A stretch of 64,000 nucleotides of DNA from Astropecten irregularis (lineage: Eukaryota > Echinodermata > Asteroidea > Paxillosida > Astropectinidae), in the NCBI GenBank assembly GCA_963971285.1, contig OZ020254.1:4712001-4776000 (forward strand). The letters run 5' to 3'. Made by a program: the position numbers and the translations under genes. Shown piece after piece: positions 1 through 15,700 of this stretch (within the stretch, counting starts at the first letter, position 1; every line of letters begins with the position of its first letter). The notes beneath the pieces were generated by a model. It ran no database searches, was not told the origin of the DNA, and saw only the letters and a program-made list of their open reading frames with translations.

Positions 1-630
1 GGGGATTTATTGACTGTAATATTGGGGTTGGGTCTTGGGAATGCATTCAGGTCATGCCATGTGTAACAACAGTGTACAGGTACATGCATGCACAGTACAT
101 GTACATGTACATAAGGGTGTCTGAGAATTATTTGCCAGTGTAACATGATGTACATGTTAAACCAAAACTTAAAAACAACCAACAGTGTGATCTAAAGATA
201 ACCATCCTAAATAAATAATTCCACAGATTAAAGTCAACTACAATGAATATCATGATTAAAAACACCCTCTAAGAGGTTAATGGTTTGAATATAATCGATT
301 TTAGCATGATTATTTTGCCTGATACTAATGGAGTATTGGCAGCCATTTTAATGACGTCATAATAAGACATCTTGCGCAGGTTGAATTTTTATTGACTTTT
401 GATATTTTGATTAAAGAGAAATAGTAGTATTGCAACAACATGTCGAACTTTGCGACTTCTTGACAGTACACATTCTAAAAGCAGTGGTCCCAGGTTCTAG
501 TCCCAGTAGTGTCCAGTTTTTCTGTTGACCCGAATTCATATAATATTTGTGGTTGAAAATCACCTTTAGTTTGAACAATACAGATTTAACTGTTTTTCAT
601 ATATATTTTTTTTCAATTCCATTGGCACAG

Positions 631-707
631 CATCACTGCTATTACCATGGCGATGTCAGAGGCAGGAATTCCTCCAGTGTGGCCTTGAGTACCTGCAATG
701 GTTTAAG
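631..707 (+). CDS. ADAM exon: prodomain
   Basis: Begins after a T-rich tract ending CACAG and ends AAG|GTAAGG, phase 0 to 2. It encodes the prodomain signature CYYHG followed by [11 protein letters not shown], characteristic of ADAM prodomains. The preceding exon is not in the window. Confidence 0.9.
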
Positions 708-3700
708 GTAAGGCTATAATGTATTTGGACATCCTCAGGTTGCCGTGGTTACACTGCATCTATTGTAGTTTGATTCCATTAAAACTTCAGATTCCCTACG
801 AAACCAGTCACTGTAAACTGCCTAAACTTACTAACCAGGGGCCAATTTCATAGAGCTGCTTAAGCACCAAGATTTGTTTAAGCACCAAAAACCTTGGTAG
901 ATAAAATCAGTATGCCAGCCAAAACTCCTTGTGAATGTCATGCTCAGCAAACAATGACTAAATACAAGTTACATGTAAAAGCAGTAAGCGCCACATGAAG
1001 ATTTGTTTGGCAATCCTGTTTGATCAAGGAAGACTTTTCATGCTTATAAAAAAATCAAATTTTATGCTTATAAGCAGCTTTTTGAAATTAGCCCCAGAGT
1101 ACATGTACTGTAGGCTATATATACATGCTGACTACCAATTCATAGTATCTGTACATCATAACAAACCTGGAAATAAACAGAGGCCACGGAGGCTATGACC
1201 TTCGTTGCCCTGGTTCTTGGCCTTGGTGCCCTTCAAATGTTTCCATAGACATTATTATTTTCCAATGGAAGTGCCCTTTGCAATGGATAATTGGCCTTGC
1301 CCTCACCAAACCTTATTTCCAGCCCTGTCATATAACATTATTTGTGTGCTTAACAAATGCGCATGTACATGTATGTATACATGTACATGTACATGTGTAC
1401 ATTGACTTAGCAGCTGTTTGGCAGTGCCAAGCAATAATTTCACATGACCTTCTCCTAAACGAGTTCTTGCATCTGGTGCAATAAATTTGAATGTAGACCA
1501 TCTCACCTCTAGATCTACTCCACACACTTGGTGCATTTCATGAAGTCTAGTCTGCAGACATCCTTGGTAGAAAAAAAAATGTACCAGTATTCATGATGTG
1601 AAATTGAAAGTGAAAGAATGATTTCTTTCTTGCTGTGTCAATTCCATGAAATGAAACATTTGAATTGAGTTTGCTAGACATGAAGACAAACAAGCAATTT
1701 GTGAAAGGAAACCATGAACAAAACCATATTTCAGGACATGTACGTAAATGTGCTCGGAAATGACCTATTTAGTTTCAGTAAGTTTCAGTTTATCCTTTCA
1801 GTTATACTGTTAAGTAACTTTTGTTACAGTTAGAAATATGCAAAGTTCTGATGCATTCATGATATTTTGTTGAAGAATTGAACATTGATAAGCTGTTGTT
1901 GGTACAGTGTAGATGAAATCTATCTCTACCTCCATGATGTACATGTAGCTTATTTGTAGTTTCAGTACTATTAACAATTCCCTCAAAATACAAACAACTA
2001 AAACACGAAAAACACATTGCCTTATCCACTTGGGTCATTGTATGTAGGGTTTCCATGTTGCATCAGCAATCTCTTACAGTGTACATGTAGTCCTACATGT
2101 ACCTTTTTATTATGGGTCATTCCGTCCAGCAGGATTTATGCCATCTGTGTAACATTGACAGCACACACAAAAATGGTTGTGTTGTCCTCAAGTGGTCGAT
2201 TTTTTTTTCTTTTCTTTTTTTTTTTGGCCGACTTTCAAACATTTAAGAATAAATACAGGATGTGTGGTCACCAGGGCTTATAAATCAACGGTCTTGGGTC
2301 GTTTTGAGGAGACAAGTTTTTTTACTGCTAAATCTTACATTTTCTGTCAAAAATGGTTTCTAGACTCGGAGAAAAAAAGAAAAAATCCCGACCCAAAGTT
2401 TTGGCATTATACGGTCGGTCGCTGAGGGCAACACAACAATTTTTTTTTTTCGGCCTTATACCTCAACTGCATTACGGATTGATTTCATTTGGTTTGAAGA
2501 ACAACTGTCAGTGTGCATTTGTAATGAAAGTTGCCTGCAAATTTATTGATGTAATGTGCACAGTGTCACACATTTGTGGCCTAGCACCAGTAACCTGATG
2601 AAGAGAATCATACACATCTATGTAACGTGATGCACGTTGAAACATGCGTCAAAGTTGGTGGAACTGTAGGTGAGGGAACAGAGTAAATTAAAGCATGAGT
2701 CATAATACTGAGAAATATAATTGAGAAAAGGGATTGGCAAAATGGATTATTAATTGGCGTTATAACGTTGGCAATGCATGGTCCATGGGCCCATTTCAGA
2801 GCACTGCTTAGCGGTGTTACACAATGTTTTTTGTGCTAACTGTAGCAGAACATCCTTCTCAAAGCACTTGTAAGCTTACATTATATTAATTAGAAATGGA
2901 ATGTCAACAAGTTTATAGCAAACAATATGTGCCATATTCAAGAACATTTGCCATGGATTCTCAGAAGAAAGGGGCCATTAGCATGCCTCTGTCCATTGCT
3001 TGTGGTTAGCAGTCTTATAAAATGGAAATCACACATGTAGTAAGCACAGAATTTGCCATAAGACCATGCTTTGATGATTACCCCCCTGAAGACTCGAAAT
3101 AAGTTGATTGCAAAGCTGAGAAGCATGAAGTGGAAGAGACTGGATTTGGAGATGGAGTGAATAATTGAGTAATCTGAGAGAAACGTGTGAATGGAAAGAC
3201 GGAGATAGAGATCTGATTTGAAAGAAAGACTGGAAGTTCAATCAGAGATTAATTAGAATAATGTGCCAGAGTCCCTTCAGGACAGTGCAGTCATCACCAG
3301 GAGGAAAGTGCAGTGACACGTCTGCTCCTTACAGTACCTAGAGCGTGACACCAGAGATCAGTTTCCCTAGAAACACAGTGCCATTATCCCATTGAATAAC
3401 CAAAATTTTTAATTTGTCTGATGACTAAGCCCAATATATGCCCAAGGCAGAAACTGATCTCCCCGCAGAAGTATGACAGAATCCGCAAAAAATAATAATT
3501 GGTCTGTGACACTGGTCCCAGTCAGCCTGAGCCCCCATGGGAACCAGTGCATCGAGCCGGTGTCCCCAGGGCAGAGTCAATATTAAAGCTATGTTAATCG
3601 GTTGCAGAGTACCAGGGGGCATGCTACAGTGATTCCAGATATGAGACTGGATACAGAGTCTGTCAAAGGGGCTTTGGGAATATATCATCTGTGCTCGAAC

Positions 3701-6700
3701 CAGAGTTTTGGAATGGATCTACACATTTCTTTCTCCAAATATTAAGCACATGTACATGTACAGTATGTTTTTTTTTTTCAGAAACTTTACGGATATGTAT
3801 TGATCTTTTGTAATTGTTCAAAAAAGAATTCTGTACCTACTTAGGGGGGCCTAAAGAAATAATAGAAAGTTGTTAGTTCTCCAAAACTTGTCATTTAAAG
3901 TATCATGATTTTCTTTCATCCTTCTTCGGCAGACGCTGTCATCATTGTTTGATAACAAAGAGTAGCATCATTGTCTTTATTTGTTTATAATGTGCAATAG
4001 CTGTTATCAAGAACATCTTAAATTATTTGTGGGAGGGGGCTTTTAAATTAATTTTTTTATTCAATTTTGTTCAATTCACAACCAAAAAAAGAGTATTACA
4101 TGTCTAGTTTTTAATATGTTTATAAATATTGATGAAGTAGATCTGCCTTGTATATATGTGACAGTAATGTACGTGTCGAGGCCTACAATGTTTCCACTGG
4201 CTGGCGTCAAGGTTTTGTCTGTAACAGTTGAACCAGTAATAGATATCCTCCTTCGTTAATGGAAACCATGCCAGTATTGAGGATAGTGTGTGTGATTTAA
4301 GCAAAGCCACCAGCCTTCCTGCTAAAACGTGCACCACTGGCATTTCATTTGCTTTGCATTTAGGATATTCCTTGTACAGACATGTAGGCGTATATTTTTT
4401 TGAGAAAAAAAAAATTAAACGCATGTTAACAAGCGTGACTTGTGCCTTGGTTAATCATGGCCAAAGTGGTGTCCATTTGGGACTTGTTGTGGACACTTGA
4501 GGTATCTTGATGTGCAGTTTATGTAGGTTATTGGAAGGTCAATATTTGGGAGGCCTGTTTTTCAGTGCCGCTAGGTTTGGACCGTTGACACCTATTTCCA
4601 GTTCCAAGAGCTTATACCTTGCCTCACTGTCAGGTGCACGGCACTACACGTGTTACTGGAATAAGGTATATGTAGGCCTACGTGTTTGGCTCTTCTGATG
4701 TGTACTGAGCACTCCAAATCTGTCTACCTGACCTAATTGATCATGCCAATCCCAGGCACTCTCAGTGGCCTGGGGTGTGGATATTGGGCTGATTTATCAA
4801 ACCATAGAGTAAGGAAGAGATTGACTCTATATTCAAACACACTGATCACGAAAACTCAAAGGGTTAATTTGATGACTTGAAATTCGGAATGAAAATCCTG
4901 CCACATTATAGACTGCACCGTCCATTGCTGGACATGGCTATGTGGGCGGTCATGGTATTGCTGACCACACAGTGACCATCAGACCATGGTGACCAGTTGA
5001 CCACCTGTAAGACCTTGTCATGACAAAGACATACTTGTCGGTAGACAGAGTGTGGCTAGAAATCAAATAGGCCTACATGTACATCTAATATTCCCAACAT
5101 GAACAATAGAAGCCCTTCTCATGGTTGATGGCATTGAAAGAACTCTCAATCTACTGTGATACCTGAGACAATTCAGGAGATGTAAATGATACATATTCAT
5201 CAACAGAAAGCCACCTCAAATAGTTGCTCCACTTACATTAACTTGATACCTGGTGACTTTCTAGGGATTTTGCCATGCAAGGTAAATTTTTTGGGGGTGT
5301 ACCCTTTACTCACTTTACTCATCAATAAATCCCAACTTAAGTAATTCCCTGTTTAGGTTTGAGACTTTTAAGTAAAAACCAAAACTTAGTCCTGTTTTTC
5401 AACAGTTTTTTGTGTTGGCACACCTTGACTATACATGTTGGTGTGTGTCATATTGAACCCATATGTAGGCCTACAAGCTGCTGCCCCTTTACGTACATGT
5501 ATAAGTTTCTCCCTCCATGTATCTGTTGCACTCTTACTGTACATGTAGTCTTACTGCCTCTTTAAGTTCAATCCCTCATCAATTGGAGCTTTTCGATAAG
5601 GTCTTGCCTACTGAGTTGTGTGTGTGTGTATCACTGGGGAGTGATCATCATGGTTTGTTTAAATGGCAATGGCCGGAGGTACAGGAAGGCAGAGTACACC
5701 TTAGAGAGAATCCTGCCTCAGTTCAGGGGCAAATAGTCACCCTGGAGGCAAAGCTTATGAATGCACAGTAGGAAGGTTTAGCATATTGATTCAGAGAAGG
5801 GATGGATCATGCTGCCATTCTAGATTGACCTGCTTACAAGCTCTAGTGTAGTACATTTTATATGGGTTGTGCTCCTCACGGGAACGTTAATACAAAAATG
5901 TTACACACCGCTAAAAATTAACAGAAAATCTACATGTACATGTACCTGTAGAACAAGCAGGAATGAAGTTATCCAATGATATGCAACACTTGGTGAGATG
6001 ATGTTTCTCCAACTGTTGAAACCTGAGATAATTTAGTGGGATTTAATCAAATTGAAGTGCTAGCGTGACTTTGATTACATTGCAGCTGGATAGATTAAAT
6101 ACGTCTTATGGCTTTCCAGTCATTTAGTGACATTAGATTGTGAATTTGAGATGTGCCCCTTTGGTTGATGATCCAAACCCCTCATTGCAGCCCCCAGCTC
6201 CTTCTCCGCCCACTAACTTTCCGACCCCCTTTTGAAGAATCCCTTTGTGATCCCCTTCTTCTCTCGTTGCAGCGGTGTGATCGTGGTGGATGGCAAGACT
6301 CATTATGTCGAGCCGCTGAGTGATTCGGAGTCGGAGCATCTCGTCTACACGCCCGACAGCGTCAAGAGGAAGAAGAAGACATTGGGTAAGGATTGGAGCT
6401 ATTCTATTGCTGGCCCGACCCCCTCACATCAAATATTCACTATGCAGTATTCACCTCTTACTCATACTGAAAATGTAAAAGCCATCTGTGTGGAATTGGT
6501 GCCACGTCAAAGGTTCTCTATTTCAATGTATGTAACCGCAAGTTTTGTTTGTTCATTTTTTCAGTGACTTCGAAAAATTCAGTCAGTTTCCCTTGTGGTT
6601 ACTTGATGATTACATTAAAAATACACTTTGGGGGTGAACAATAAAATAAAAACAAAATAGAAATCAATTTTGAATCATACTGAAATTTAAACTTTAAGTT

Positions 6701-9700
6701 GGGTATTGGATAAGTCAGGAAAAATTTAATTCCACTTCATACATTAGGCCTACATGTAGGTCACATTTTTAACATGACTCCATCTTGAATGAGCTAGTTG
6801 CTAGACAGGCAGATGGAAAAGTCATCAGCTGGGATGACTGGTGTCCTGTTCATCACTGGTGTACATACATGTACATGTACATGCATGTATGACCCACATA
6901 CATGAAATGTAGATTCTGGCCCATTTCTGGGGTCATAGATGTACATGTAGATGGATCAGGTAAGTGTGTGTACTGGTTCAGTATGAACTACAATATGTAG
7001 AGGAATTTGTGAGATTGAGGCCACATTCCTATCTTGAACCAGTCACACACATTCAGCTTTCCTTTGGAACTTCTGATGCATGTTTCTGTAAAAAAAAAAA
7101 AAACCAATCCAGCCAGTTGTAAGATGAGCGTTGATTTAACTCCTTATCTTTTGTCACCAGGGGCCAATTTCATAGAGCTGCTTAAGCAAAAAATTTGCTT
7201 AAGCATGAAAAGTCTTCCTTGATCAAACACAATTACCAACCAAATTTTCATGTGATGTTTACTGCTTTTGACTTGTATTCGGCCATTGTTTGCTGAGCAT
7301 AACATTCACAAGGAGTTTTGGCTGGCATACTGATTTTATTTACCAAGGTTTTTGGTGCTTAAGCAAATTTTGGTGCTTAAGCAACTCTATGAAATTGGCC
7401 CCAGGACTGTACTTTTGTTGCCCCTAGCAACAGATGCACAGTTAAACTAACTTGACAAAAAATGGAAAAACCAAAAAAACATCTTAACAATTGTCTTACA
7501 ATTTTCACTTCAGGTGATAAGGCAGTAATTATGATTACAGGATCTTAATTGATTTACATGCAAATGGAATTTCAGTTTTAAGCTGTGCTTACCCAACAAA
7601 AATTGACGTGATTTGCCAATTTGTAGTCTTACCAACCGTGTGAAAATGGCCATTGGTAACATTGTTACTGGGGAATTGTTTGTATTTATTTCTCCCCTCC
7701 ATTGATTTTGTGTCATTGTATTTTGAAATGCTTGGAATTTGTTATATCTGCAGCACTTACAAATTATTATATGTATTTTGTGTAACCCCAAATTATGGAT
7801 TAACGGTACATGTACTTAGCCACATAGCCATTTCACGATTGTATATTTGTCTTTTGTGGTAGTGTATGACAATGATGTTTTTAGCCAGGCGGCATCCAGC
7901 GATGAGGCAGAATCCGTACATGAGAAGAAACGTGTACGTCGAGACGTCTTTGATGAGACCAAATACGTGGAATTGTTCATTGTGGCTGACTATGCGGAGG
8001 TATGTACATACAGGCAGATAAACATACTGTTAAATTTTTTTCTGCCTGAAATGCTGTATTTATCTAGAAATTAGTCAAACAAACAACTGAAAACTGTTTT
8101 GATCTCCGAGATCAAAACCTCACAATTACAATTACCCCCTGGGCCTTACAATTTTGCAAAACAATTGCAGAAAAATATTTTTGCTGTTTTTTAAGTTTCT
8201 CAATGACCAGTTGAGCTGAAAACCTCACAAGTTTGTTTTTATTCCATGACAAATCATATTATGAACAGACCGCACCTGTTCTATCAACTGAACCAAAGTA
8301 TGATACTACCTTTAAGGTTGCTTTCAAGTTACCAGCAGAATATTGCACAAAAGGTATTTTTTTATTGTCTATTTATTTATAGGCATATATGATGCCTTTG
8401 GCGAGGTTATTTTTGTTCCACCTGGCTGCTTCTGTTGCTGTTGACTTGCATTCTTCAGTTCACACTGTTTGTTTGGAACTTTTTGCTGTACTCAGAAAAA
8501 ATACCCTGGCATGATTCAGTGTGGGCTGTGTGTGTGTGTGCTTCTATGCTGGGTGTAGCTAGGAACTAGTAACAGGCGACCTTTGTGTGCATGTCACACT
8601 AAAGTCTATTTCTACCTCCATGCATCAAGCAAGTCATGCTATTGGTCTCTGTCCTTGTCAAATGTTTATGATGTTTTGGTGTGTTTATACAGGACCAGGG
8701 ACTCTTACTTAATAAAAAAAACTCTTCCTGTAGTTACACTCAGGAGCATTGTACCAATATGAGATGGCCTTGAATACATTGTACATGATATTTGTACAAA
8801 CATTGCAGATAAGGCAAGGCACCTCTTACCTCACTTAGATGTATGTGGTGACTATGAAATCCCACCATACATGAAGGCCTATAGTATAAAGCCAATTCAT
8901 GTCTCAATGACTAATAATCACAATGCATACTGTTAGCAAGAGCTATTCTACGGAAATTATACATAGGGCTACAGTATAAATTTTAATCCACACAGCATAC
9001 ACATGTATTTGAAAAGATAATATGGCTGACACCAGCCAAAATCAAAAATGATATTCTTTTTCAAAATCCATTTCAAATAACGCACCATAAAATAGTTTTC
9101 ATTGACTGTCACTTGGTCAGGCTGCATTTGCAAGACAATTTTTCCTGAGCACGAAAATCATGGAATCTTCAGGGATGTGAAAGTTCAGATTTTAATCCGA
9201 ATTCCCATTTTTTTGGTTTAGATTTTAACTCAGATTTTCAGCATTTTTTTATAACACCTTCTCTGTACAAAAGTTTAGGAATTTTTAAATTTCACTTTTT
9301 TCCTTGGTGTTTTCACATCCCTGAATCTTGGATTTTTTTTGTGATTTTTTTTTTTTTTTTTGCTTAATAGAAGCTCACTGTTCTCCTGGGGTCGATTTCA
9401 TTAAACTCATCGTAACTTACTATCATTCGTAAGTCTCATGATGCATTGCAGCCCTACATACAGTACATGTAGGATAGGATGGGTTATCCCTCGTAACTTA
9501 AGTTACTATCGATTGTAGGGCTTCGTGAAATCGACCCCTGGTCAGTTATCAACCAGTACACCACAGGTGTTTATTCTACTCTTAGACTGATAGGTCAATG
9601 GGCACCACCAGCCAAGATTTGCTGGCCATGTTCACTGTCTTTGCTCATCTAATGGCTTTCTGAAGTAGCCGTCCTATCCATGCAAAGATCAGATATCTCG

Positions 9701-12700
9701 GCAGAGGCTAAGAGCTGACATGCCCTGACGAATGTAGGTCAAGCTCATCCTGGAACCTGCCTGCAGAACCTGCACCACATGTCAAGCACTCTGCCCTGTT
9801 TATATCTAGGTCAATGCTCTGAAAAAGTGAATTGATAATGATATGACAGATTCAAAAGTGTTTTCAGAAATAATGATTTATTCAGGCCTATGTTTTATAT
9901 TGTCCATCAAGTTGTAAAACAGGCAGTGCATTTTTGTTTGTTCTTTAAACAACATGCTTTATATACATCAATATTTTAGTCAAATGTAATTTTCAGCATT
10001 TAACTTGAGGATCTACAGTATGTATGCAGTTTATTTGTCACTTTAAAGTGGACAGGCATTCACTGAAAATACATTTTCATCAGTTTTTAACTTTATATGG
10101 ACATTTTCATCAAAAAAGCTGATTGCTAGGTATGCATCATATTACTTCATATATTGCTTCATATTATGCACTAATTATTGATTTTTGTCTTTGTTTTTGT
10201 CTTCTTTTTTTACAGTTTGTTAAACAAGATAGCGACCTAGACAAGGTGTTTGACAGATGCAAAGAAATGGCCAATGCAATGGATCTTGTAAGTGTCGCCT
10301 TTTCATTTTTGGAAAAAAAAACCTTGGTAAATAAAATCAGTATGCCAGCCGAAACTCCTTGTGAATGCTATGCTCGGCAAATAATGGCCAAATACATGTC
10401 AAAAGCAGTAAACATCACATGAACATTTGGTTGGAAATCCTGTTTGATCAAGGAAGACTTTTCATGCTTAAGCAAATTTTGTGCTTAAGCAATCCTACAA
10501 AATAGTTGATATATAACATGGAGGTTTTTTTCCTTTTTCTGTCTATCCAGATCTATCGTCCATTGAGCATGCGTATAGCCCTGATAGGTGTGGAGGTATG
10601 GAATGAGGGGGACCAGTTTGATGTGCAGACTAACCCCACGGCCACCATGCAGTCATTTCATCGCTGGAGAAAAGAAATGCTCATTCCCTTCACCTACAAC
10701 GACAATGCCCAGTTTGTAACGTGAGTCATGGCCTATAATAGCTGCTTAGCACATAATCTCTGATAAGCAAATAATGTGGTGGGAACCAGTCGCAAGTGAT
10801 ATATGCTGCATGGTCTTTTGATCAGTAACCTGTGCTTGCTCAGCAGAAAATGTCTGTGCTCAGCAAACTCTGCTTTGTTCAACCAACCATGTGAAGTGTC
10901 GTGTCGTTTGACGGTTTAACCCAAAACTTTGTACACAAAATCCCATGTGCTGAATATCCACTAAGGGGCTATAACAAAGCAGTATTCCATCATATTCAAA
11001 TATAATGAATTGTCTCAGGATACACATGTACAATACATGGAATTGGGATTATGAGAATGTGAACTTATAGTATGTGGGATATGGAGGCCAGCTGTAAGTG
11101 AGGTGGTATAATGTTACGGGAAAGAGTTAAATGTGGTTTCTCACTAAATGCACACGTAGTCTTTGGCAAGTTCCTTTGAGTAATTCAACTCTGAATTGAT
11201 TTATATTGACAGTGGTATATCATTTGACGGAAGCACTGTTGGAATGGCATCATTGAGTGTCATGTGCTCACTGGATCGATCAGGTGGCGTGAATGAGGTA
11301 AGCAAATCTATTTCCCAGTTTTCTGTTAAGCACAAAAAGAGAGTTTGCTTACCAGTGAATTGCTGTATTTTGTACTCAAACTTTCAATTCCCAGGGGATA
11401 TTACAGCCCTAGGCGCAAAGCCATCTCTCAGGGATGAGATGTCTCAGATTAAAATCTGATTTCAATTTTTTTTTTTGTGGATTTCAGATTTTTTTTCCAA
11501 ACTGGCTGTGTACAAAAGTATAGGAGATTTTCAGATTTCAGACTTTCGATGCTCCCTGTTAGCTGTTTTCAGATATTTCTATCGTTGGTCAATCTCATCC
11601 CTGATCTCTACCCTCACAGGTTTCATTTACTCCTGGGTGAAGAGGAGCAATAATATGTGACAAAGCGTCTTGCCCAAGGATGCAAGCCAACAACAGCCCA
11701 TGATTAGGCTCGAACCCACAATCTGTAGATTAACCACAAGATCTTGAGTAGGACACATACCACACCACAAGAACCTGGTATTTCACTCCATTTGATTGGT
11801 CTTTGCAATGGTTTCTGTGTGTTTCTATGCTAGGACCACGGTGTGAATGCCGCAGACGTTGCCTCTACCATGGCCCACGAGATGGGACACAACATGGGCT
11901 TTGTGCACGACACGGAGGATAGGAACTGCGCGTGCGATGCATCTCCTAGCACGGGCTGTGTCATGGAACCTTCTAGTGGGTGAGTGTCTGGTCTAAGACG
12001 ATGAAGGATTCCAGCATCCTTAATAACGCCAGTTGTTTGTTCACACTTCACATTGTTGACAAACAATCTATTTTGATACAGATTTTAATTCAGTACAATG
12101 AAAACGCTGCTATAGCGAACACTGCTATACCATTTGTCCATACTGAACATCATCCTTGGCTCCCAATTTTTGTGTACAATGTATTGGACTGCTGAACATT
12201 GTTCACTATAGCAAACGACAACTATAACTAAACCTTTCTGTGCATTCCGGCGTTATAGTGGCGTTTCCTGTATACATATTATCATATGTTTTCATAATAA
12301 TGTATGTCTATTCATTCCTATTCTTCAACAAAATTTCTGAGGGTTTGCATTTGCATAGTTTCCAAGGGTAAAACAAAACACTCTTGAGCTCAGATTCTTT
12401 GGGAATCAGATGCCTGATCAGATGGTCAATGGAATGTATGCCTTAGGAATACATTGCCACAACAGCCATGGAATTGTATTGCTTAAATTTTTAACAGAAT
12501 GCTAGATTTAAAAACAATAACATAAAGTTGCTGGTCCTACGTGCTTGATGTCACGCAATGCAAACAATTGTTTTCATACCAATAAAAGTGAGCAAAAGAA
12601 GTTTGCAGAATGCAGTGGAAGTGAAGGTTGATAGGTTGATGTTACTGCTTCCTTGAGTTACTTCCAGCAATGGCCTTGCCATGGTGGGGAACGGGAGATT

Positions 12701-15700
12701 GTGTACCTTGCTTAAAACAGGAAAGACTATGAAGGCCACTTTGTGATATGTTGTTTTCCCAACTGGTTACCAACCGGGGCCAATGTCATAGAACTGCTTA
12801 AGCACCAAAATTTGCTTAAGCACCAAAAACCTTGGTAAATAAAATCAGAATGCCAACCAAAAATCCTTGTGAATGTTATGCTATTAATAATAATGGCCGA
12901 ATGCCCGAATATAAGACAAAAGCAGTAAACATCACATGAAAATGTGGTGGGTAATGCTTTTTGACCAAGAAAGACTTTTCACGCTTAAGCAGCTCAATGA
13001 AATTGGCCCCAGGTTAGAAAACATCCAAGGGAATTTAAGCACTGATTCTTCACCGCGTCAGTTATGTGATTGCGGAAGAAGCTGATTTATTCGCTTAGCA
13101 TGTCATTTATTTCTTGCTTAACAGATATTTGATTGCTAAGCAGCTTCTTGAAATCTGGCACTGACAGCAATTTCATGGAATTGTGTGAAGTATTGTGAAA
13201 TCATAACACTGGTTACCTGCCAAAATATTATATGATGTACTGGTATGTACTTGCTCGGTACTCTGCTGATATTCTAACCAGTACTTCATTTGTGATACTG
13301 GATCCTACAGAATGTTGAGGTCACTTTTTTCCTTTTTCATTTTACACTTGAACATGTTGAAGAATCGGAAGGAAAATGTGTGGCTGTGCATATTGGATTT
13401 CAGTCACATGAACATTCATATCCTGACAATACGAGGATATATTTTGGCAGGAAACATCAGAAATTCCTGTTGTTTTTTGCTGTGTCACTCACAACCTTTC
13501 TTAAAAGCAGAGTCAGCTTCAGAGGATCGCGATTTATTCTCTTCCGGACTAGCTTAAAATGAAAATCATGCACATTTCAACTTCTGCTTGTAGATGAATT
13601 TAACTGATTTGTTTCTTCCTCTTCTTCCAATTCCCAGTGCTATTCCTCCCACCATCTTCTCCTCTTGCACCAGAGCTGACCTGCGGAAGTCCCTGTCTCA
13701 AGGCCTTGGTGCTTGTCTCTTCAACTACCCTAAGAGCATCTTCCAAGGCCCGCACTGTGGCAACGGGTTCCTGGAAAAGGGTGAAGAGTGTGACTGTGGA
13801 ACCGTGGAGGTCAGTCCGGAGTTATTCCCTTGAAGATGTGCCACAGTTCTTGTAGGAAGGGGAGGGGTTCATATTTAGTGTAACCTCCTCGTTATTTTTG
13901 GCTAGGGTTCAACTTCTTGCCTAGTTCATACTTCACACATATTGTTGTACGAAGAACAGCACTTACCAGTTGTTGTGTCAGATAATTTTGTTTTACATTT
14001 TCATAATTCAAGTCCCCCTCTGCGTGGGATCAACCTTAAAGATATTTTGCTTGGAGTTAGGAGGGCTGATGAATTTCGATCCTAGCAAAATCTGTATTGA
14101 AAGCTTGATGACGAGAGGGCAAGAACATGCAAGTACAGATACACATAAATGGATGAGGGGATCATGACAAGAGGGGTGTAGGGAGGGTGAGATCAAAGAT
14201 GAACATCAACAAAGACATTAAAGATATTTTAATAACCTTGGGAAATTATCCATAGAAAATGTTGGTTCTAAATTTTGTTCATCCTCCTAGGAGTGCACAA
14301 ACGACTGCTGTTTGCCAGAGAGATGCATCTTGCATGAGAATGCCACCTGCGCCGATGGTGAATGCTGTGAAGACTGCCAGCTTAAAGAGGCTGGCGTGCG
14401 CTGCCGCGAGGAGGTGAACAAGTGTGACCTGCCTGAGTACTGTACGGGCCTAGACAATGAGGTACACTGCCCCTTTAATCCTTGCCATCTACCCCCTTTC
14501 ATAGTCTGACTGAGGTCGAACACATTGCTATACCTGTGTAGCATAAATGGTGCAGTACCTGGGAGCTACAATGCTGTTTCCTTCAAAACTATACAGTTTC
14601 CCTATGCCACATCCGTAGACTCGGACCAACATGGCCCTCAAGCCACCTTAAAGTAATATTGCCTAGGCTTTACCATAGAGTGAGGCAAAATGTATGAAAA
14701 ATACAAATAGAGAATTCAACCGGTACAAATGCACACAAGTATTGGACAGCTTTGAAACTGATGGAAAACCCATTTTTGTATATTCTTTAAGAGTTCCTAA
14801 AACACACCTTCTTTAATACCTGGGGCCAATTTCGCAGAGCTGCTTTAGCACCAAAATTTGCATACGCACCAAAAACCTTGGTAAATAAAATCAGTATGCC
14901 GGCCAAAACTCCTTGTGAATGTTATGATCAACAACCAATGGCTGAACACAAGTCAAAAGCAGTAGTCATCACATGAAAATTTGTTTGGTAAACCTGTTTG
15001 ATCAAGGAAGACTTTTCATGCTTAAGCAAATTTTGCACTTAAGCAACTCTATGAAATTGGCCCCTGGGGATTTAGCATCCTGAATTTCCATAGTTTCAAT
15101 TAGTTCTAACAGACTGTGATTTGATATGTGTTTGTGTGTGTTTGATCAGTGCCCAGGCAACGTGTACAGTCAGAATGGGGAGTCTTGCTCCAGTACGGAT
15201 GATGCTATCTGTTACAACGGCCAGTGTGTGACGTATGACAATCAGTGCCAAGCCATTTGGGGACCAGGTAGGCCTCATTTTTTGGTCAATTGGCCTAGAG
15301 AGGGCGCTGTTAGGAGGCCAATCTTTTGAGGGGGGAGGTGAACATTGCAATAGAGCTTTTCAAAACAGAGGCTCAGGCTTTGGCACCATTTCGTTAATCC
15401 ATTCTTAAATAACAGGTATCAAAATAGAGGCTTTTGGCTGCGGTTCGGAAATAGATTCTCTGGTTTGAAAAGGAGCCTAAGCCTCCGTTTTGAAAAGGGC
15501 CTTAGTTATGCCCAAAATGTCAAAATACCACAAGAATTGTAAATTTCAATAGTTAAATTAATTGTACCGGTAATTTAGAAAATCACTTCATTTCATGTGT
15601 CGTCTTTATGGGATTTGGGTTGTGACTTCACTTAATTGCATACAATGCAGCGACGTCACTAGACCAACAATTATTGTCTCCTCAAGTCTCACTGCATATC

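Noticed and set aside
6480..6510. Small ADAM exon containing a cysteine (CVELVPR) to supply the cysteine switch
   Set aside because: The upstream AG is not preceded by a pyrimidine tract, and the resulting peptide does not resemble the family.
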